Shown here piece by piece: positions 24,522-32,573 of a DNA stretch of 44,077 bases. A program made the translations under genes and the position numbers. This DNA comes from Nostoc sp. LEGE 06077 (GTDB lineage Bacteria; Cyanobacteriota; Cyanobacteriia; Cyanobacteriales; Nostocaceae): the NCBI RefSeq assembly GCF_015207705.1, contig NZ_JADEWI010000054.1, positions 1 through 44,077 of the forward strand, written 5' to 3'. Each line of letters opens with the position of its first letter. Position 1 is the stretch's first letter. Under the pieces are notes generated by a model that was given only the letters and a program-made list of their open reading frames with translations, was not told where the DNA came from and did not search any database.

Positions 24522-25364
24522 TCATACAACCTCAATGATTGTAGGCAAAATGTATGATTCAACAGGATAGTTGGTAATGAATAATTCCTTGCCTTTCTCT
24601 GCCTTCTCCTGTTTGTAATTGTTCATCCCGTATTGCAACTCCCATTCATAAATGTAGGCAAAAGAAAAACTATGCCGCACTTGTTCACAGTTATCGTAAG
24701 TGATCAACCATTTGTGTGAACACTCCGACATCAGTTTGGCAAAGCGAGAATGGTCAAAACACGTATGCAGATCACCTTTCTTACCATAGAGCTTAGATTG
24801 AGTCTTGCTGAGATAAGGTGGATCTAGAAAGATAAATACATCATCCCCAGGTTCAGTAAGTAAGGTGCTGTAGTCAAAGTTAGTCACACGGGTATTAACA
24901 AAGCAACCATCCAAGGCTGCTAACCGCTCAATCGAAGAGTCTGTAAACCGACCTTTGAAGGAAGCACCAGAGTAACCGCCACTCTCAATAGTTCCCGAAA
25001 AGGTAATCCGGTTAAGAACAAAGAACCGCACAGCCCGCTCAAGTGGACTCATGGTACTTGTATCTGCGGCGGCGAGAGATTTAAACAAGGCACGTCCATC
25101 TGTTGTCTGTTTTTTTACTTTCCAGACAGACTCAACTAGCTCTGGTAGATTAGTTTTGACCATGAGCCAGAAGTAATACAGTTCTGGGTTGAGATCATTA
25201 ACCCAGCAAGGCATACTAGGATGCTGCTGTGAAACATGAAAAAATACAGAACCTCCGCCAACAAAAGGTTCACGGAACTCCTTAAATGTAGGAGGTAGGT
25301 AGTGAGCAATTTGAGAAATTGCCTTTTGTTTACCGCCGGGATAACGTAATGGACTTTTAAGCAT
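24522..25364 (-). CDS. Dam/D12-class DNA adenine methyltransferase
   Basis: A 280-residue N6-adenine DNA methylase of the D12 (Dam) class, alpha group. Motif X/I is LRYPGGKQKA with REPFVGGGSVFF (residues 6-42), target-recognition loops lie in the middle, and motif IV is LDPPYLS (DPPY at 181-184). It starts with ATG 8 bp inside the end of the upstream nuclease gene, so the two are translationally coupled. The methylase protects host DNA from the partner enzyme. The recognition site cannot be deduced by eye. The downstream gene, the VanX-like lipoprotein, is 150 bp away and not part of this unit. Confidence 0.9.
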   Translation of the reverse strand: MLKSPLRYPGGKQKAISQIAHYLPPTFKEFREPFVGGGSVFFHVSQQHPSMPCWVNDLNPELYYFWLMVKTNLPELVESVWKVKKQTTDGRALFKSLAAADTSTMSPLERAVRFFVLNRITFSGTIESGGYSGASFKGRFTDSSIERLAALDGCFVNTRVTNFDYSTLLTEPGDDVFIFLDPPYLSKTQSKLYGKKGDLHTCFDHSRFAKLMSECSHKWLITYDNCEQVRHSFSFAYIYEWELQYGMNNYKQEKAEKGKELFITNYPVESYILPTIIEVV

Positions 25365-26217
25365 AAGGAATTATCTTAGCAGGAAGCGGATTTTTTAGTG
25401 CTTTAGTATCAAATTTCAAACTGGGAGAGTTTTTAATTTGGCTGGATGCGGTATGTAAGCGCATAGAAATTTCCCATCCATTATCAAAAATCAAATTTAC
25501 ATACTGTCTGTTAACCGTTGCTATCACATTAGTAGGCATTTGGATTTGTGCAAACTGCTGAATAGTCAGGGTTTGGGCGTGGGTATCAACAATAATTTTG
25601 TAGTAATTCACATCACCAACAAGGTACTGAAATAACTTAGTGGCACAAATGGAAGCATGGCTATTGATAAATTGACTCACCAAATTACAGACAGCGGTAT
25701 ATAAATGCTGTTCAATCAAAGCAGGAGGTAATTCTGCAAAAAGCTTTGCCTGCCCGATATATTGCATGAACTCTTGTGTGGTTGCTCGGTATTGTTGTCT
25801 AAACTGCTGCATTTGTGGGTCATTTTTAGCGTAACCGCAGTGAACTGGAGTTGTGCCAGGGCGTTGGTGTCTAAGTGCGGTATGGTTGTGTTTGAGTGAC
25901 AGATTTACTGTCCATGCTTTTGAAGTGAGGCGAATGTCAGTAACGTCATTTTGATTTTGATCTGGTAATCGATCTATCGTGATTGATGGTTGCTGGGACA
26001 ACTGAAATTGAGGATTCAGCCACAGTAGCAGCAGCCCATTAGCCGCTAGTCTCAATTCATTTAAGAGTAATAAATCCAACTCGGTCAACTTGCTGGCATC
26101 TCTCAGTTGAGCATTGTTAGCTCTAACTGTTAGGTTTACTCCTGGATGCGTTCTAATTATTACTTCTGTTATCAGGTACTCTAATACACGACCATGCAGG
26201 TTTGAACGGGGTGTCAT
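25357..26217 (-). CDS. Type II restriction endonuclease, HaeIII-like
   Basis: A 286-residue protein with the signature of HaeIII/NgoPII-type endonucleases. After an N-terminal helical region, DVTDIRLTSKAWTVNLSLKHNHTALRHQRPG contains the Asp and the S-L-K catalytic pair of the degenerate PD-(D/E)XK core, and the KHNH-A-x-x-H segment is characteristic. The C-terminal half (QFAQIQMPTNVIATVNRQYVNLIFDNGWEISMRLHTASS) is beta-rich, as in the family. The methylase in this operon is an adenine methylase, not the cytosine methylase of HaeIII, so either the specificity differs or the match is only in fold. It overlaps the methylase by 8 bp and is preceded by an inverted repeat and a small HTH gene. Confidence 0.65.
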   Translation of the reverse strand: MTPRSNLHGRVLEYLITEVIIRTHPGVNLTVRANNAQLRDASKLTELDLLLLNELRLAANGLLLLWLNPQFQLSQQPSITIDRLPDQNQNDVTDIRLTSKAWTVNLSLKHNHTALRHQRPGTTPVHCGYAKNDPQMQQFRQQYRATTQEFMQYIGQAKLFAELPPALIEQHLYTAVCNLVSQFINSHASICATKLFQYLVGDVNYYKIIVDTHAQTLTIQQFAQIQMPTNVIATVNRQYVNLIFDNGWEISMRLHTASSQIKNSPSLKFDTKALKNPLPAKIIPYA

Positions 26218-26220
26218 ATT

Positions 26221-26244
26221 TGTGGAATATTATGTTTTTCCACA
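26221..26244. promoter_or_regulatory. Inverted repeat upstream of R-M operon
   Basis: TGTGGAA (26221-26227) and TTCCACA (26238-26244) are perfect 7-bp arms separated by 10 bp. They lie four to twenty-seven bases before the endonuclease ATG at 26217. A repressor or controller bound here would block either the promoter or translation of the restriction gene. The HTH gene at 26399 is the nearest candidate regulator. Confidence 0.45.
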
Positions 26245-26398
26245 GAGTAACCGATGACCTACTGAAGTAATGTGATTTGAAAGCTTCGTAAAATCATGTA
26301 AAAGCAGATGCAAAAGTGGTATCTATGCTACGTATAGAGTCTGTACAGATGTATACATAATATGAATAGAGTTCTTAAACAGTGCTGAAGGATGCTCC

Positions 26399-26605
26399 TC
26401 AAAGGTAAGAATCCACAAGTTTACCTTGAGTTGACCATTTTTCATCTAGAAGACGACAAGCGACGTAAACAACATTTTGAGGATTGCGCTTATGTCCTCC
26501 TTTCATACCCCAGCACCGGACAGTATAATCACTTTCGTAACCCAGGACAAGTGCAAGCTCACTATAAGTTAATTGCCACTTTTTCTTAAACTCAATTGGG
26601 TGCAT
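26399..26605 (-). CDS. Small HTH protein, possible R-M controller
   Basis: A 68-residue protein on the minus strand. LTYSELALVLGYESDYTVRCWGMKGGHKRNPQ reads as a helix-turn-helix (ELALVLG, turn, YTVRCW), and RNPQNVVYVACRLLDEKW continues as a dimerization helix. It is upstream of the restriction-modification operon on the same strand, 182 bp from the endonuclease start, the position taken by C-protein genes in some systems. The overlapping plus-strand frame has no protein-like pattern. Similar small HTH proteins also occur as stand-alone plasmid regulators in cyanobacteria, so the link to R-M control is only positional. Confidence 0.55.
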   Translation of the reverse strand: MHPIEFKKKWQLTYSELALVLGYESDYTVRCWGMKGGHKRNPQNVVYVACRLLDEKWSTQGKLVDSYL

Positions 26606-26818
26606 ATTATTCAGCTATTTCAATAGATTAATTAAAAGTGTCGAGCAGACATTTGACAGACATTAACTAGACACATGGTGTCTGCTATTAGGGGGGCTGA
26701 TGTCTGGAGATGTCTATGATGTATAAAGGTTTCAGGCTTTGGTGTCTGTGGTGTCCGGTGTCCAATGTCCGCGAAAAAAGGGTGTTTTTGGGGGCAGACA
26801 CTCTTACACAAATCGCAG

Positions 26819-28618
26819 TCAAATTTGATTGAGTTTGATAATACCCTCGCCTATCCATTCAGCCATATCTGCCCCCACAATTTCATACATCCAGCCCTTA
26901 ATTTGCTCCACCGAGAATCTTTCTGAGTTCACTTTAAAGTTACTTTTAAACTCTCTAACATCAGCCTCTACTCGTTCAGTTCTGGTGAGATACTCATACA
27001 ACTTTTGCGCCATTGGTGATAGTTTATTTTTTGAGGATTGGGTGTCTTCTGCCTTACCACCGATATTAAATTCCAGTTCATAAATGCGTTCTAAAGTGGC
27101 TTTATCTATGGGTGGAATTGGAGTAGATTCTAATGTTGCAGTATCACTAAAATCAGATATTTTAGCGGTCATCTTGGGCAGAATAACATCAAGCCACTCG
27201 TTAGAACTGTCGAGTTTTACCTTAGCTCTACCTGTAGATTTTGGCTGTAGTGTAATCGGGTCAACTTCTGCTAAACATTCAATTTGAAGCATTTTAGATA
27301 CGAGATTGTGTAAGCCTTTAATCCCAAATAAACAAGTTTGGGTATTGTTGTGAGCAACCACAGTTAAAGGCATCTCTTGTTTGCGGCTTTTAGTAAGTGC
27401 CAGCTTGCCGAATTTCTCCAATAATTCTGCATCTTTAATGAAGTCGCTGTAAGTGGTTGCTTCCTCACAAATTAGGGATAAAGCTTTACCTTCAGACCAC
27501 AGTTTTTGTCGCCATTGCTCTTCACTCAAGGATGAATTATTGAAGGTTTTTAAGCGTTCTTCTAGTTCTTTAACGTAGTCGCGGATTTGGTGTTCAATAT
27601 CTGACCAGGAGTGGTAACTTTCAACCCCTCGCCATTCGGCGCGGTTGCTGTCCGGGTCAAGGACGATAATACGGTAGCCTGTCTGTTTTTTCTGTTTGAC
27701 AACATAACGAGCCAGCCAAGATTTACCGCCGCCCTGGTTGCCCCAAATTAAAGCAGTTTGTTTGACTAAGTTTTGCACCCATGCGGTTTTATTGTCCTGT
27801 GGTGCGATTGCTCCAGGTTCTGAACCTGTTACCTTATCGTTGGGGTCAATTGTCCCCTGTAAAGTCTGAGTCCCTTGCAGATAAGGCGTTTTCATCTCTC
27901 GTAGCTGCTTCACATACTGTGCCTTCTGTTCTTCAGTCATCCCCGCCGTTTGCGCTTCAAAAATCGCCTCAGATGCTTCCATCTGGGTGACTTCAATTTC
28001 AGTGTGGGCGTAAATCTCGGCTTTTTGGATGTCAACTGTGCGATCGTTAGCGATTAGATCCAAGTCGGCTTGTAGTTGAACTTCTGCAACTGCAACGTCC
28101 CTGTAACTTTCTAGTAACTCGGAACGTGCAGCCATCTCTGCTTTTGCAGCATCCCGTTTTTGGGCGATGTCCTCAAATACGGCTCTCTGCTTCTCCTCAT
28201 ACTGGCAGTGCCTCAACATCCACCCAGCAAGCGCAAAAAAGAGGAATCCCCCAAACGCCCAAAACGGTTTGTAAGGGTTAGTCGCCTTCACCAGTCCGTT
28301 AATTCCGGTTGCTGAGTCACGCACTACTTGGCGCGGCATTCCATCACTCTTCCACTGTGACCAATAAAATGGGGTCATCCTGAAAGGTCGTCCATTCTTG
28401 TCTGAGCAGGTCAATGTTTTCTGTGGGGTTTTCAGACAAAAGTAAATGCGATCGCTGCTTGTTCCAAGCCATGCCATCGCCGCCGAACTAATACCCACAG
28501 TTAAACTTAGCCCAATTGCAACGGCTTTCCTATCCATTGACAACTGACCAAACCACTTCATAAACCCTGATTGCTGGGACTGTTCTAACTGTTGATGTTT
28601 TTCACTTAAGTAGTTCAT
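26819..28618 (-). CDS. Membrane-anchored HerA/TraD-like ATPase
   Basis: A 599-residue P-loop ATPase, last gene of the actin-led operon. Two membrane helices lie near the N-terminus (about residues 31-51 and 118-136), followed by a long charged helical region (140-245). The Walker A is GNQGGGKSW (293-301), then YRIIVLDPDSNRAEW, and the Walker B is ALSLICEEATTY (379-390). The sensor-like TKSRKQEMPLTVVAHNN resembles FtsK/HerA/TraD DNA pumps. The C-terminus may carry a winged helix (FKVNSERFSVEQIKGWMYEIVG). It could couple plasmid DNA to the membrane for transfer or positioning. It overlaps the membrane-protein gene by 4 nt, showing tight coupling. A coupling-protein role with the relaxase at 39593 is possible but unproven. 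Confidence 0.8.
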   Translation of the reverse strand: MNYLSEKHQQLEQSQQSGFMKWFGQLSMDRKAVAIGLSLTVGISSAAMAWLGTSSDRIYFCLKTPQKTLTCSDKNGRPFRMTPFYWSQWKSDGMPRQVVRDSATGINGLVKATNPYKPFWAFGGFLFFALAGWMLRHCQYEEKQRAVFEDIAQKRDAAKAEMAARSELLESYRDVAVAEVQLQADLDLIANDRTVDIQKAEIYAHTEIEVTQMEASEAIFEAQTAGMTEEQKAQYVKQLREMKTPYLQGTQTLQGTIDPNDKVTGSEPGAIAPQDNKTAWVQNLVKQTALIWGNQGGGKSWLARYVVKQKKQTGYRIIVLDPDSNRAEWRGVESYHSWSDIEHQIRDYVKELEERLKTFNNSSLSEEQWRQKLWSEGKALSLICEEATTYSDFIKDAELLEKFGKLALTKSRKQEMPLTVVAHNNTQTCLFGIKGLHNLVSKMLQIECLAEVDPITLQPKSTGRAKVKLDSSNEWLDVILPKMTAKISDFSDTATLESTPIPPIDKATLERIYELEFNIGGKAEDTQSSKNKLSPMAQKLYEYLTRTERVEADVREFKSNFKVNSERFSVEQIKGWMYEIVGADMAEWIGEGIIKLNQI

Positions 28619-29154
28619 TTACTCTTACCACCACCAAATAGAAAAATCATTAATATCGCTATAACTATCGCCACACCTGCACCACTGCCCCAACTGGAAT
28701 AATCCGCAGTTTTGGGCTGATACATCTTTTGAATTGAAGTATTAGCACTAGCAGTAGAAGTTCTCGCTTCATTCCATTCACTAATCGGGTCAGAGAGCGC
28801 ACATAACAACGCTAACGATGCACTGCATCCAGTCATTAAATTAGTGACGAAATTGTTGAATCCTTCACCTGTTGCAGTGGCAGTAAAGTAGAGGTGTGCA
28901 GTACCCACAGCTAGAAACATTCCAACTGGGTGAACTTGCAACAGGTGAAAGGTGAAAATAACTGCACTATTTAGACAACTGCCAGCGACAATTTCACAGG
29001 CATTACCAGCACGTCTAAATGTCCTGCCTCTGTTATTTTCTGGTAATGCTTGCGGTTCTTCTGGTTGCCGTTGTTCTTGTTGTTGTGTTTGTGCCAGCCC
29101 TTCATACAGAAAAGGGCTGACGTTAGTTGATGAATCACTTTTTCTAACTAACAT
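28615..29154 (-). CDS. Membrane protein of actin/ATPase operon
   Basis: A 179-residue predicted membrane protein. Residues 1-45 are polar and Gln/Glu-rich (QTQQQEQRQPEEPQALPENN). Hydrophobic segments follow at about 54-72 (IVAGSCLNSAVIFTFHLLQV), 76-93 (VGMFLAVGTAHLYFTATA), 101-122 and 157-174 (SGAGVAIVIAILMIFLFGG). The last 4 nt of the gene overlap the start of the ATPase gene, so the two products probably form a membrane complex. I do not recognise a family. It is 161 bp downstream of the coiled-coil gene, with a heptamer-repeat block in between, the only interruption in this operon. Confidence 0.7.
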   Translation of the reverse strand: MLVRKSDSSTNVSPFLYEGLAQTQQQEQRQPEEPQALPENNRGRTFRRAGNACEIVAGSCLNSAVIFTFHLLQVHPVGMFLAVGTAHLYFTATATGEGFNNFVTNLMTGCSASLALLCALSDPISEWNEARTSTASANTSIQKMYQPKTADYSSWGSGAGVAIVIAILMIFLFGGGKSK

Positions 29155-29170
29155 CAGCCTGTCCTTTTAA

Positions 29171-29300
29171 CAGTTATCAGTTATCAGTTATCAGTTATCA
29201 GTCAAGAGTGATGTGTTTATCGTTGGGTTTAAGTCCCCACAAAGAAGGTGGTCGGCGTTGGTGGCGGGTTTAAATCCCCCACCATACACCTTGATAACTG
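29171..29300. repeat. Heptamer-repeat block with inverted ends
   Basis: CAGTTAT is repeated 4.6 times at 29171-29202. The opposite side carries TGATAACTG (29292-29300), which can pair with it, followed by AACTGTTCACTG-type repeats. Between them are two short GGGTTTAA-containing hairpins (around 29228-29278). Tandem heptamers of this type are common in Nostoc-like genomes. The whole block can fold on itself and may be a small mobile hairpin element within the operon. Confidence 0.6.
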
Positions 29301-29331
29301 TTCACTGTTAACTGTTCACTGATTTAATTAA

Positions 29332-30048
29332 TTATCTGTCGCCCAACTTGTTCCACAAGTTACCCAACATTGCACCCCAACCTCTCACTGTTCCTGTTGC
29401 AGAAACACTTGATGCTGGTGCATGATTTTGCGATTGAAACGGTATAACTTCCTGGGGTGTTTGATTCGGCTCCAGCGCTCGTGAACCATACCTCGCACGG
29501 GCTAAAAGTTGTTGACGTTTCTCTCTTAATCCCGTAGTAATTGCTTGCCTTTCGGCTTGCACAGTCTGTCTATTTTCGATGCTGCTAATCTTGTTTTCAT
29601 GCCGCCACAATTCAGCTTGTAAATCTTGATGTAATTGGGCTGCAACTTCAGTTAAAGCGTGTTTACGTTTCTGGTCAACTCGCAGCAAGTCGGCTCTATC
29701 TTGGGCATCTATTTTACTCATCTCTGAATCAAATTCCGAGTTGAGTTTGCGAATCTTAGCGATAGCACCCGCTACATGAGAGCCGTATTGTTTACGAAGT
29801 TCGACCCAGGTAACTTGTCCTTTGGTCAACTTCTCCATCGCCTCAAAGACTACCTTGGCGTTGTCTAAAAATGGCTCTAATCTATCACTCAACTCTTGGG
29901 CATTATTGGCGTAATCTGCAAACTGTTCGAGTTTATTTATATCCGAAAGATAGCACAGAATATCAGACTCAAATCCACCCCAAGATTGTGCTTTTTCGTC
30001 GATGTGGGAACTATGACCAACTACCGGATTACGTATTGCAAAGTCCAT
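29332..30048 (-). CDS. Coiled-coil protein of actin/ATPase operon
   Basis: A 238-residue cytoplasmic protein with no recognised family. A long helical stretch at about residues 45-185 (NAKVVFEAMEKLTKGQVTWVEL; KIRKLNSEFDSEMSKIDAQDRADLL; RHENKISSIENRQTVQAERQA) has heptad-like hydrophobic spacing and is probably a coiled coil. The C-terminal 45 residues are disordered and end in a Trp-containing amphipathic tail (GWGAMLGNLWNKLGDR) that could bind membrane or a partner. It lies 13 bp after the 116-residue gene. In the order of the operon it could bridge the actin-like filament and the membrane ATPase, which is inference. Confidence 0.7.
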   Translation of the reverse strand: MDFAIRNPVVGHSSHIDEKAQSWGGFESDILCYLSDINKLEQFADYANNAQELSDRLEPFLDNAKVVFEAMEKLTKGQVTWVELRKQYGSHVAGAIAKIRKLNSEFDSEMSKIDAQDRADLLRVDQKRKHALTEVAAQLHQDLQAELWRHENKISSIENRQTVQAERQAITTGLREKRQQLLARARYGSRALEPNQTPQEVIPFQSQNHAPASSVSATGTVRGWGAMLGNLWNKLGDR

Positions 30049-30061
30049 TGTGTGGTTCTCC

Positions 30062-30412
30062 TTAGCGTTGGTATTTGAGTTGATTAATTAATGCTTCTGC
30101 CAGTCCCAAGTGTTCGCCTATTTTGACTCGTTTATGAATACCTTGGACAATTGGAGAGACTGTTGAAAGTGCCTCTACTGCTGCTGAACCACCTTGAACA
30201 TTTATCTCGGCACTCAAGAGATTTTGGACGACCCCATGTAATAGCAATAGTTTTTCTACCTTGCCCAGTTGCTCAAATGTGCTGCCGTACTGTTGCTGAA
30301 GCTCATCCAAGTAGGAATTATCTCCCGGCATGGTGCTTGTGAAATAGCCTATGGGTTTATTTGTCACGTTAAAATCCTTGTGTAGTGTATTCTTCATTAG
30401 GCGGAGATACAT
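30062..30412 (-). CDS. Unknown protein of actin/ATPase operon
   Basis: A 116-residue protein, possibly starting six codons later at ATG 30394 because the first codons show no ribosome-binding site. It has a polar N-terminus (HKDFNVTNKPIGYFTSTMPGDN) and an all-helical remainder (SYLDELQQQYGSTFEQLGKVEKLLLLHGVVQNLLSAEINV; GIHKRVKIGEHLGLAEALINQLKY). No known domain is visible. It is separated by 13 bp from the coiled-coil gene and 53 bp from the 65-residue gene. Codon use and spacing argue that it is real. Confidence 0.6.
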   Translation of the reverse strand: MYLRLMKNTLHKDFNVTNKPIGYFTSTMPGDNSYLDELQQQYGSTFEQLGKVEKLLLLHGVVQNLLSAEINVQGGSAAVEALSTVSPIVQGIHKRVKIGEHLGLAEALINQLKYQR

Positions 30413-30465
30413 TCATCGGTGGGTGCGATTGCTTGCTTTGGTCGGCGGTGCAATCGCTCTCCCCA

Positions 30466-30663
30466 TCACTGAAAAAAGCCTTCTCTGGAAACATCCACAG
30501 TTGAATCTGCGGCTGTCCATTGCAGTGTGTTGAAAAATTGGCTTACGTCCCCAAGGGTTACATCACAATCAAATTGCAAGCGTTGATATTGTGGATGCTG
30601 CCGAATTTGGGTTACTAATTGTTGGGCTTGTGCGATTAATTCTGGTAGCGGTTGAGTGTTCAT
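30466..30663 (-). CDS. Small unknown protein of actin/ATPase operon
   Basis: A 65-residue protein: an amphipathic helix LPELIAQAQQLVTQIRQHPQYQ, then a strand-like LQFDCDVTLGDVSQFFNTLQW and a polar tail. No family is recognised. It sits 8 bp after the 88-residue gene on the same strand, and its start is supported by the GAGGTGAAT sequence just upstream. Short length makes the call less certain, but the strand, spacing and position inside an operon of the same style favour a real gene. Confidence 0.5.
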   Translation of the reverse strand: MNTQPLPELIAQAQQLVTQIRQHPQYQRLQFDCDVTLGDVSQFFNTLQWTAADSTVDVSREGFFQ

Positions 30664-30671
30664 AATTCACC

Positions 30672-30938
30672 TCAAAATATTGATAATTGCAGTGATTCTT
30701 GACTGATGACACTTGCATTCGTACTCATACCTGACACCTCATAACAGCGTGTAGTCAAAGTCTTGTGATTCAGCAATAAATCAGCTTTCTTTCGTTGTCC
30801 AGCCAGAGGGCGAAAGTGGTACTTTGGATGCTCTCTTGTCCCGCTTTGATCAATGTATTGATAGAGGTTTCTGTCAATTTGGTACACTTTGGAACTGCTA
30901 AGTAATGTTGAGTCATAGACTGGATTTAAGTTGTTCAA
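30672..30938 (-). CDS. Small unknown protein of actin/ATPase operon
   Basis: An 88-residue polar protein, strand-rich at its start (SSSKVYQIDRNLYQYIDQSGTREHPKYHFRPLAGQRKKADLLLNHKTLTTRCYEV), which might form a small beta-barrel or ssDNA-binding-like fold. No family is recognised. Its start codon overlaps the stop of the 83-residue gene by 4 nt (ATGA type), so translation is coupled. It precedes the 65-residue gene by 8 bp. Confidence 0.55.
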   Translation of the reverse strand: MNNLNPVYDSTLLSSSKVYQIDRNLYQYIDQSGTREHPKYHFRPLAGQRKKADLLLNHKTLTTRCYEVSGMSTNASVISQESLQLSIF

Positions 30939-31186
30939 GAAGCTACTCCCTTAAACTGAGAAGCCATAGTGGCTAGTCCGGCTTTATTTGGTTGAATTGA
31001 TGTTGATGTTGATGGAGAATTTTGAGTTTTTGGTACTATCTGTACACCAATGCCACCTTGAAAAATTAGCTTTTCTATTGCTGCTGATAGTGCTTGGGTT
31101 GGGGCATCCTGGGGGATATCAAACATCTGGCACAATTCAATAACCGCTAAGTACGAGATGGTTATACGCCGAGATTCGTAGTTCAT
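30935..31186 (-). CDS. Small unknown protein after actin-like gene
   Basis: An 83-residue protein that follows the actin-like gene by 3 bp. The N-terminal half (RRITISYLAVIELCQMFDIPQDAPTQALSAAIEKLI) looks like strand-helix-helix, reminiscent of small ribbon-helix-helix proteins, and the C-terminal half is disordered and Ser/Thr-rich. In ParM systems the gene directly after the actin encodes the DNA-binding adaptor ParR. This protein has the right position and size but no convincing match, so that assignment is only a hypothesis. It overlaps the next gene by 4 nt. Confidence 0.6.
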   Translation of the reverse strand: MNYESRRITISYLAVIELCQMFDIPQDAPTQALSAAIEKLIFQGGIGVQIVPKTQNSPSTSTSIQPNKAGLATMASQFKGVAS

Positions 31187-31189
31187 TAA

Positions 31190-32305
31190 TTAAGCTCCTG
31201 TGGCAATTTCGGTTAATAACTTCAGTCCGAAAGCATTGATGAATTGAGGATTTTCTAAAACCACAAATCCTAAGTCAGCCAGATTCTGATCCACTACTGG
31301 CAGTAAAACGCCACCGCCCCAAGCAACAAGGTATTTCGCTCTATCTAAGTAGTTACCAGAGGTGACAAAATTGGCGAATTTTTCAATGCGATTAGACCAC
31401 CATTCATCTAGACATTGGGCATATTCAATTTCAAAATTCTTGCCTGTAAGGTGATTACCTCCGTAGGTGAAAGTACCTTCTACAATTCCTCGATTAACCA
31501 AACTTGACGAATGTTTTACTTCCTTAGAAATTAGGCTCATTGGGTCGTTTCGTTTGTCGAGAGCTTCGGCAATCATTGAGTGCATTTGCCCACATCCACC
31601 CTCAATCAAATGTTGGGCTATAACCGCACCGTTGCCGTTGAAAACTGTGCCGAGCCAAGTGGATGAACCGATATCAAGGGCGATAGCAATCTCGGATTCT
31701 TCAAGGGTTAGGGTTGGTTCACCAAATAAGCAGTAGGCGATGCTGCCATAACCTTCTGGATAAATGCCTGTGACTGCAATGGAAACTGTTTTGGTGACAA
31801 TCTCACGATTGACGGGGTGCTTGTGCTGGAAGGTGTGAGTACCTTGTACTCTGCGTTTAATTTCTTCCGCCCAACGTTGTGGGTTGTGGTTGCTCAAACT
31901 AATTTCTAATTTCATCCCATCGGGAATATTCAGAACTGCCAAGTCTGCAAGGATGCTTTCTAAGGCCAGTTCTGCTTTTTTCGCCTTATCTTCGTGCAGT
32001 AGGGTGTGATCTGATTGGGCGATCGCCGCAGTTCCCCAGAAAAATTGCGTGTCTTTCAAGTCCAAACGCTTCCCCTCGACATAGCGCACCCATGCGCCAT
32101 CTTTCGATATGGTTTCGTGATGGCGAATGTTGCGATTGCGAACAAGTGAGTATGCAGATGGCATCGTGACAGAAAAATCACCGTAAATTGCCTTACCGTA
32201 CCCTGCGCCTGGGTCTTTACCTGCAATTAGGGCAGTTAGCCCAGAATTGGCAAGCTGGTCTGCTTGAACTAGCCAATTTGTGGCATTGGCGTATGTGGAA
32301 GTCAT
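31190..32305 (-). CDS. Actin-like ATPase, ParM/Alp family
   Basis: A 371-residue protein of the actin/Hsp70 ATPase superfamily, ParM/StbA-like. Phosphate-1-type loop is ALIAGKDPGAGYGKAIY (residues 25-41), phosphate-2 is IALDIGSSTWLGTVFNG (about 227-243), and the adenosine motif is YLVAWGGGVLLP (about 335-346), all in the right order and spacing. The Asp in KDPGAGYGK and in LDIGSS are the expected catalytic and metal-contact residues. It would form dynamic filaments that move DNA or organise a complex. It heads an eight-gene minus-strand operon that ends in a membrane-anchored DNA-pump-like ATPase. A divergent RHH gene begins 257 bp upstream, and short repeats fill the spacer. Confidence 0.85.
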   Translation of the reverse strand: MTSTYANATNWLVQADQLANSGLTALIAGKDPGAGYGKAIYGDFSVTMPSAYSLVRNRNIRHHETISKDGAWVRYVEGKRLDLKDTQFFWGTAAIAQSDHTLLHEDKAKKAELALESILADLAVLNIPDGMKLEISLSNHNPQRWAEEIKRRVQGTHTFQHKHPVNREIVTKTVSIAVTGIYPEGYGSIAYCLFGEPTLTLEESEIAIALDIGSSTWLGTVFNGNGAVIAQHLIEGGCGQMHSMIAEALDKRNDPMSLISKEVKHSSSLVNRGIVEGTFTYGGNHLTGKNFEIEYAQCLDEWWSNRIEKFANFVTSGNYLDRAKYLVAWGGGVLLPVVDQNLADLGFVVLENPQFINAFGLKLLTEIATGA

Positions 32306-32472
32306 GGTTCTGATGGTTGCTAAAAGTCTTATTTATCCTGGCTTGGGAGAATTTATCGGCTGAATCGCCTTAAATGCACACATCCAGGTTTTGACAAGCC
32401 TAAACATCACTTTCTGGCTTCTGTTGCCTTTGTTGGGTGGCTGTTTTTGGTTTGATAGTGTTATGCTAATAT

Positions 32473-32512
32473 ACAAGTACATCACTTGTCAATTAATGAT
32501 GTAAATGATGTA
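32473..32512. promoter_or_regulatory. Operator/centromere-like repeats between actin and RHH genes
   Basis: ACAAGT-ACATC-ACTTGT (32473-32489) is an inverted repeat. AATGATGTA occurs twice in tandem (32495-32512), and TACATCA at 32478-32484 is its inverse. A possible promoter, TTGGTT, 17 bp, TATACA, lies just upstream and reads towards the RHH gene. Clusters of 9-10-bp repeats beside an actin-type partition gene are where an RHH protein would bind. Confidence 0.5.
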
Positions 32513-32573
32513 TTCTACCAATATGTGTATCAATAGCTGATAATGTCGTTTAAATAGACAAATGATGCTATTG

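Noticed and set aside
26392-26589. 65-residue plus-strand frame opposite the small HTH gene
   Set aside because: The minus-strand frame has a recognisable helix-turn-helix pattern; the plus frame reads as its shadow.
29228-29278. tRNA T-arm-like GGGTTTAA hairpins
   Set aside because: No acceptor, anticodon or D-arm can be built around them; they sit within repeat DNA.
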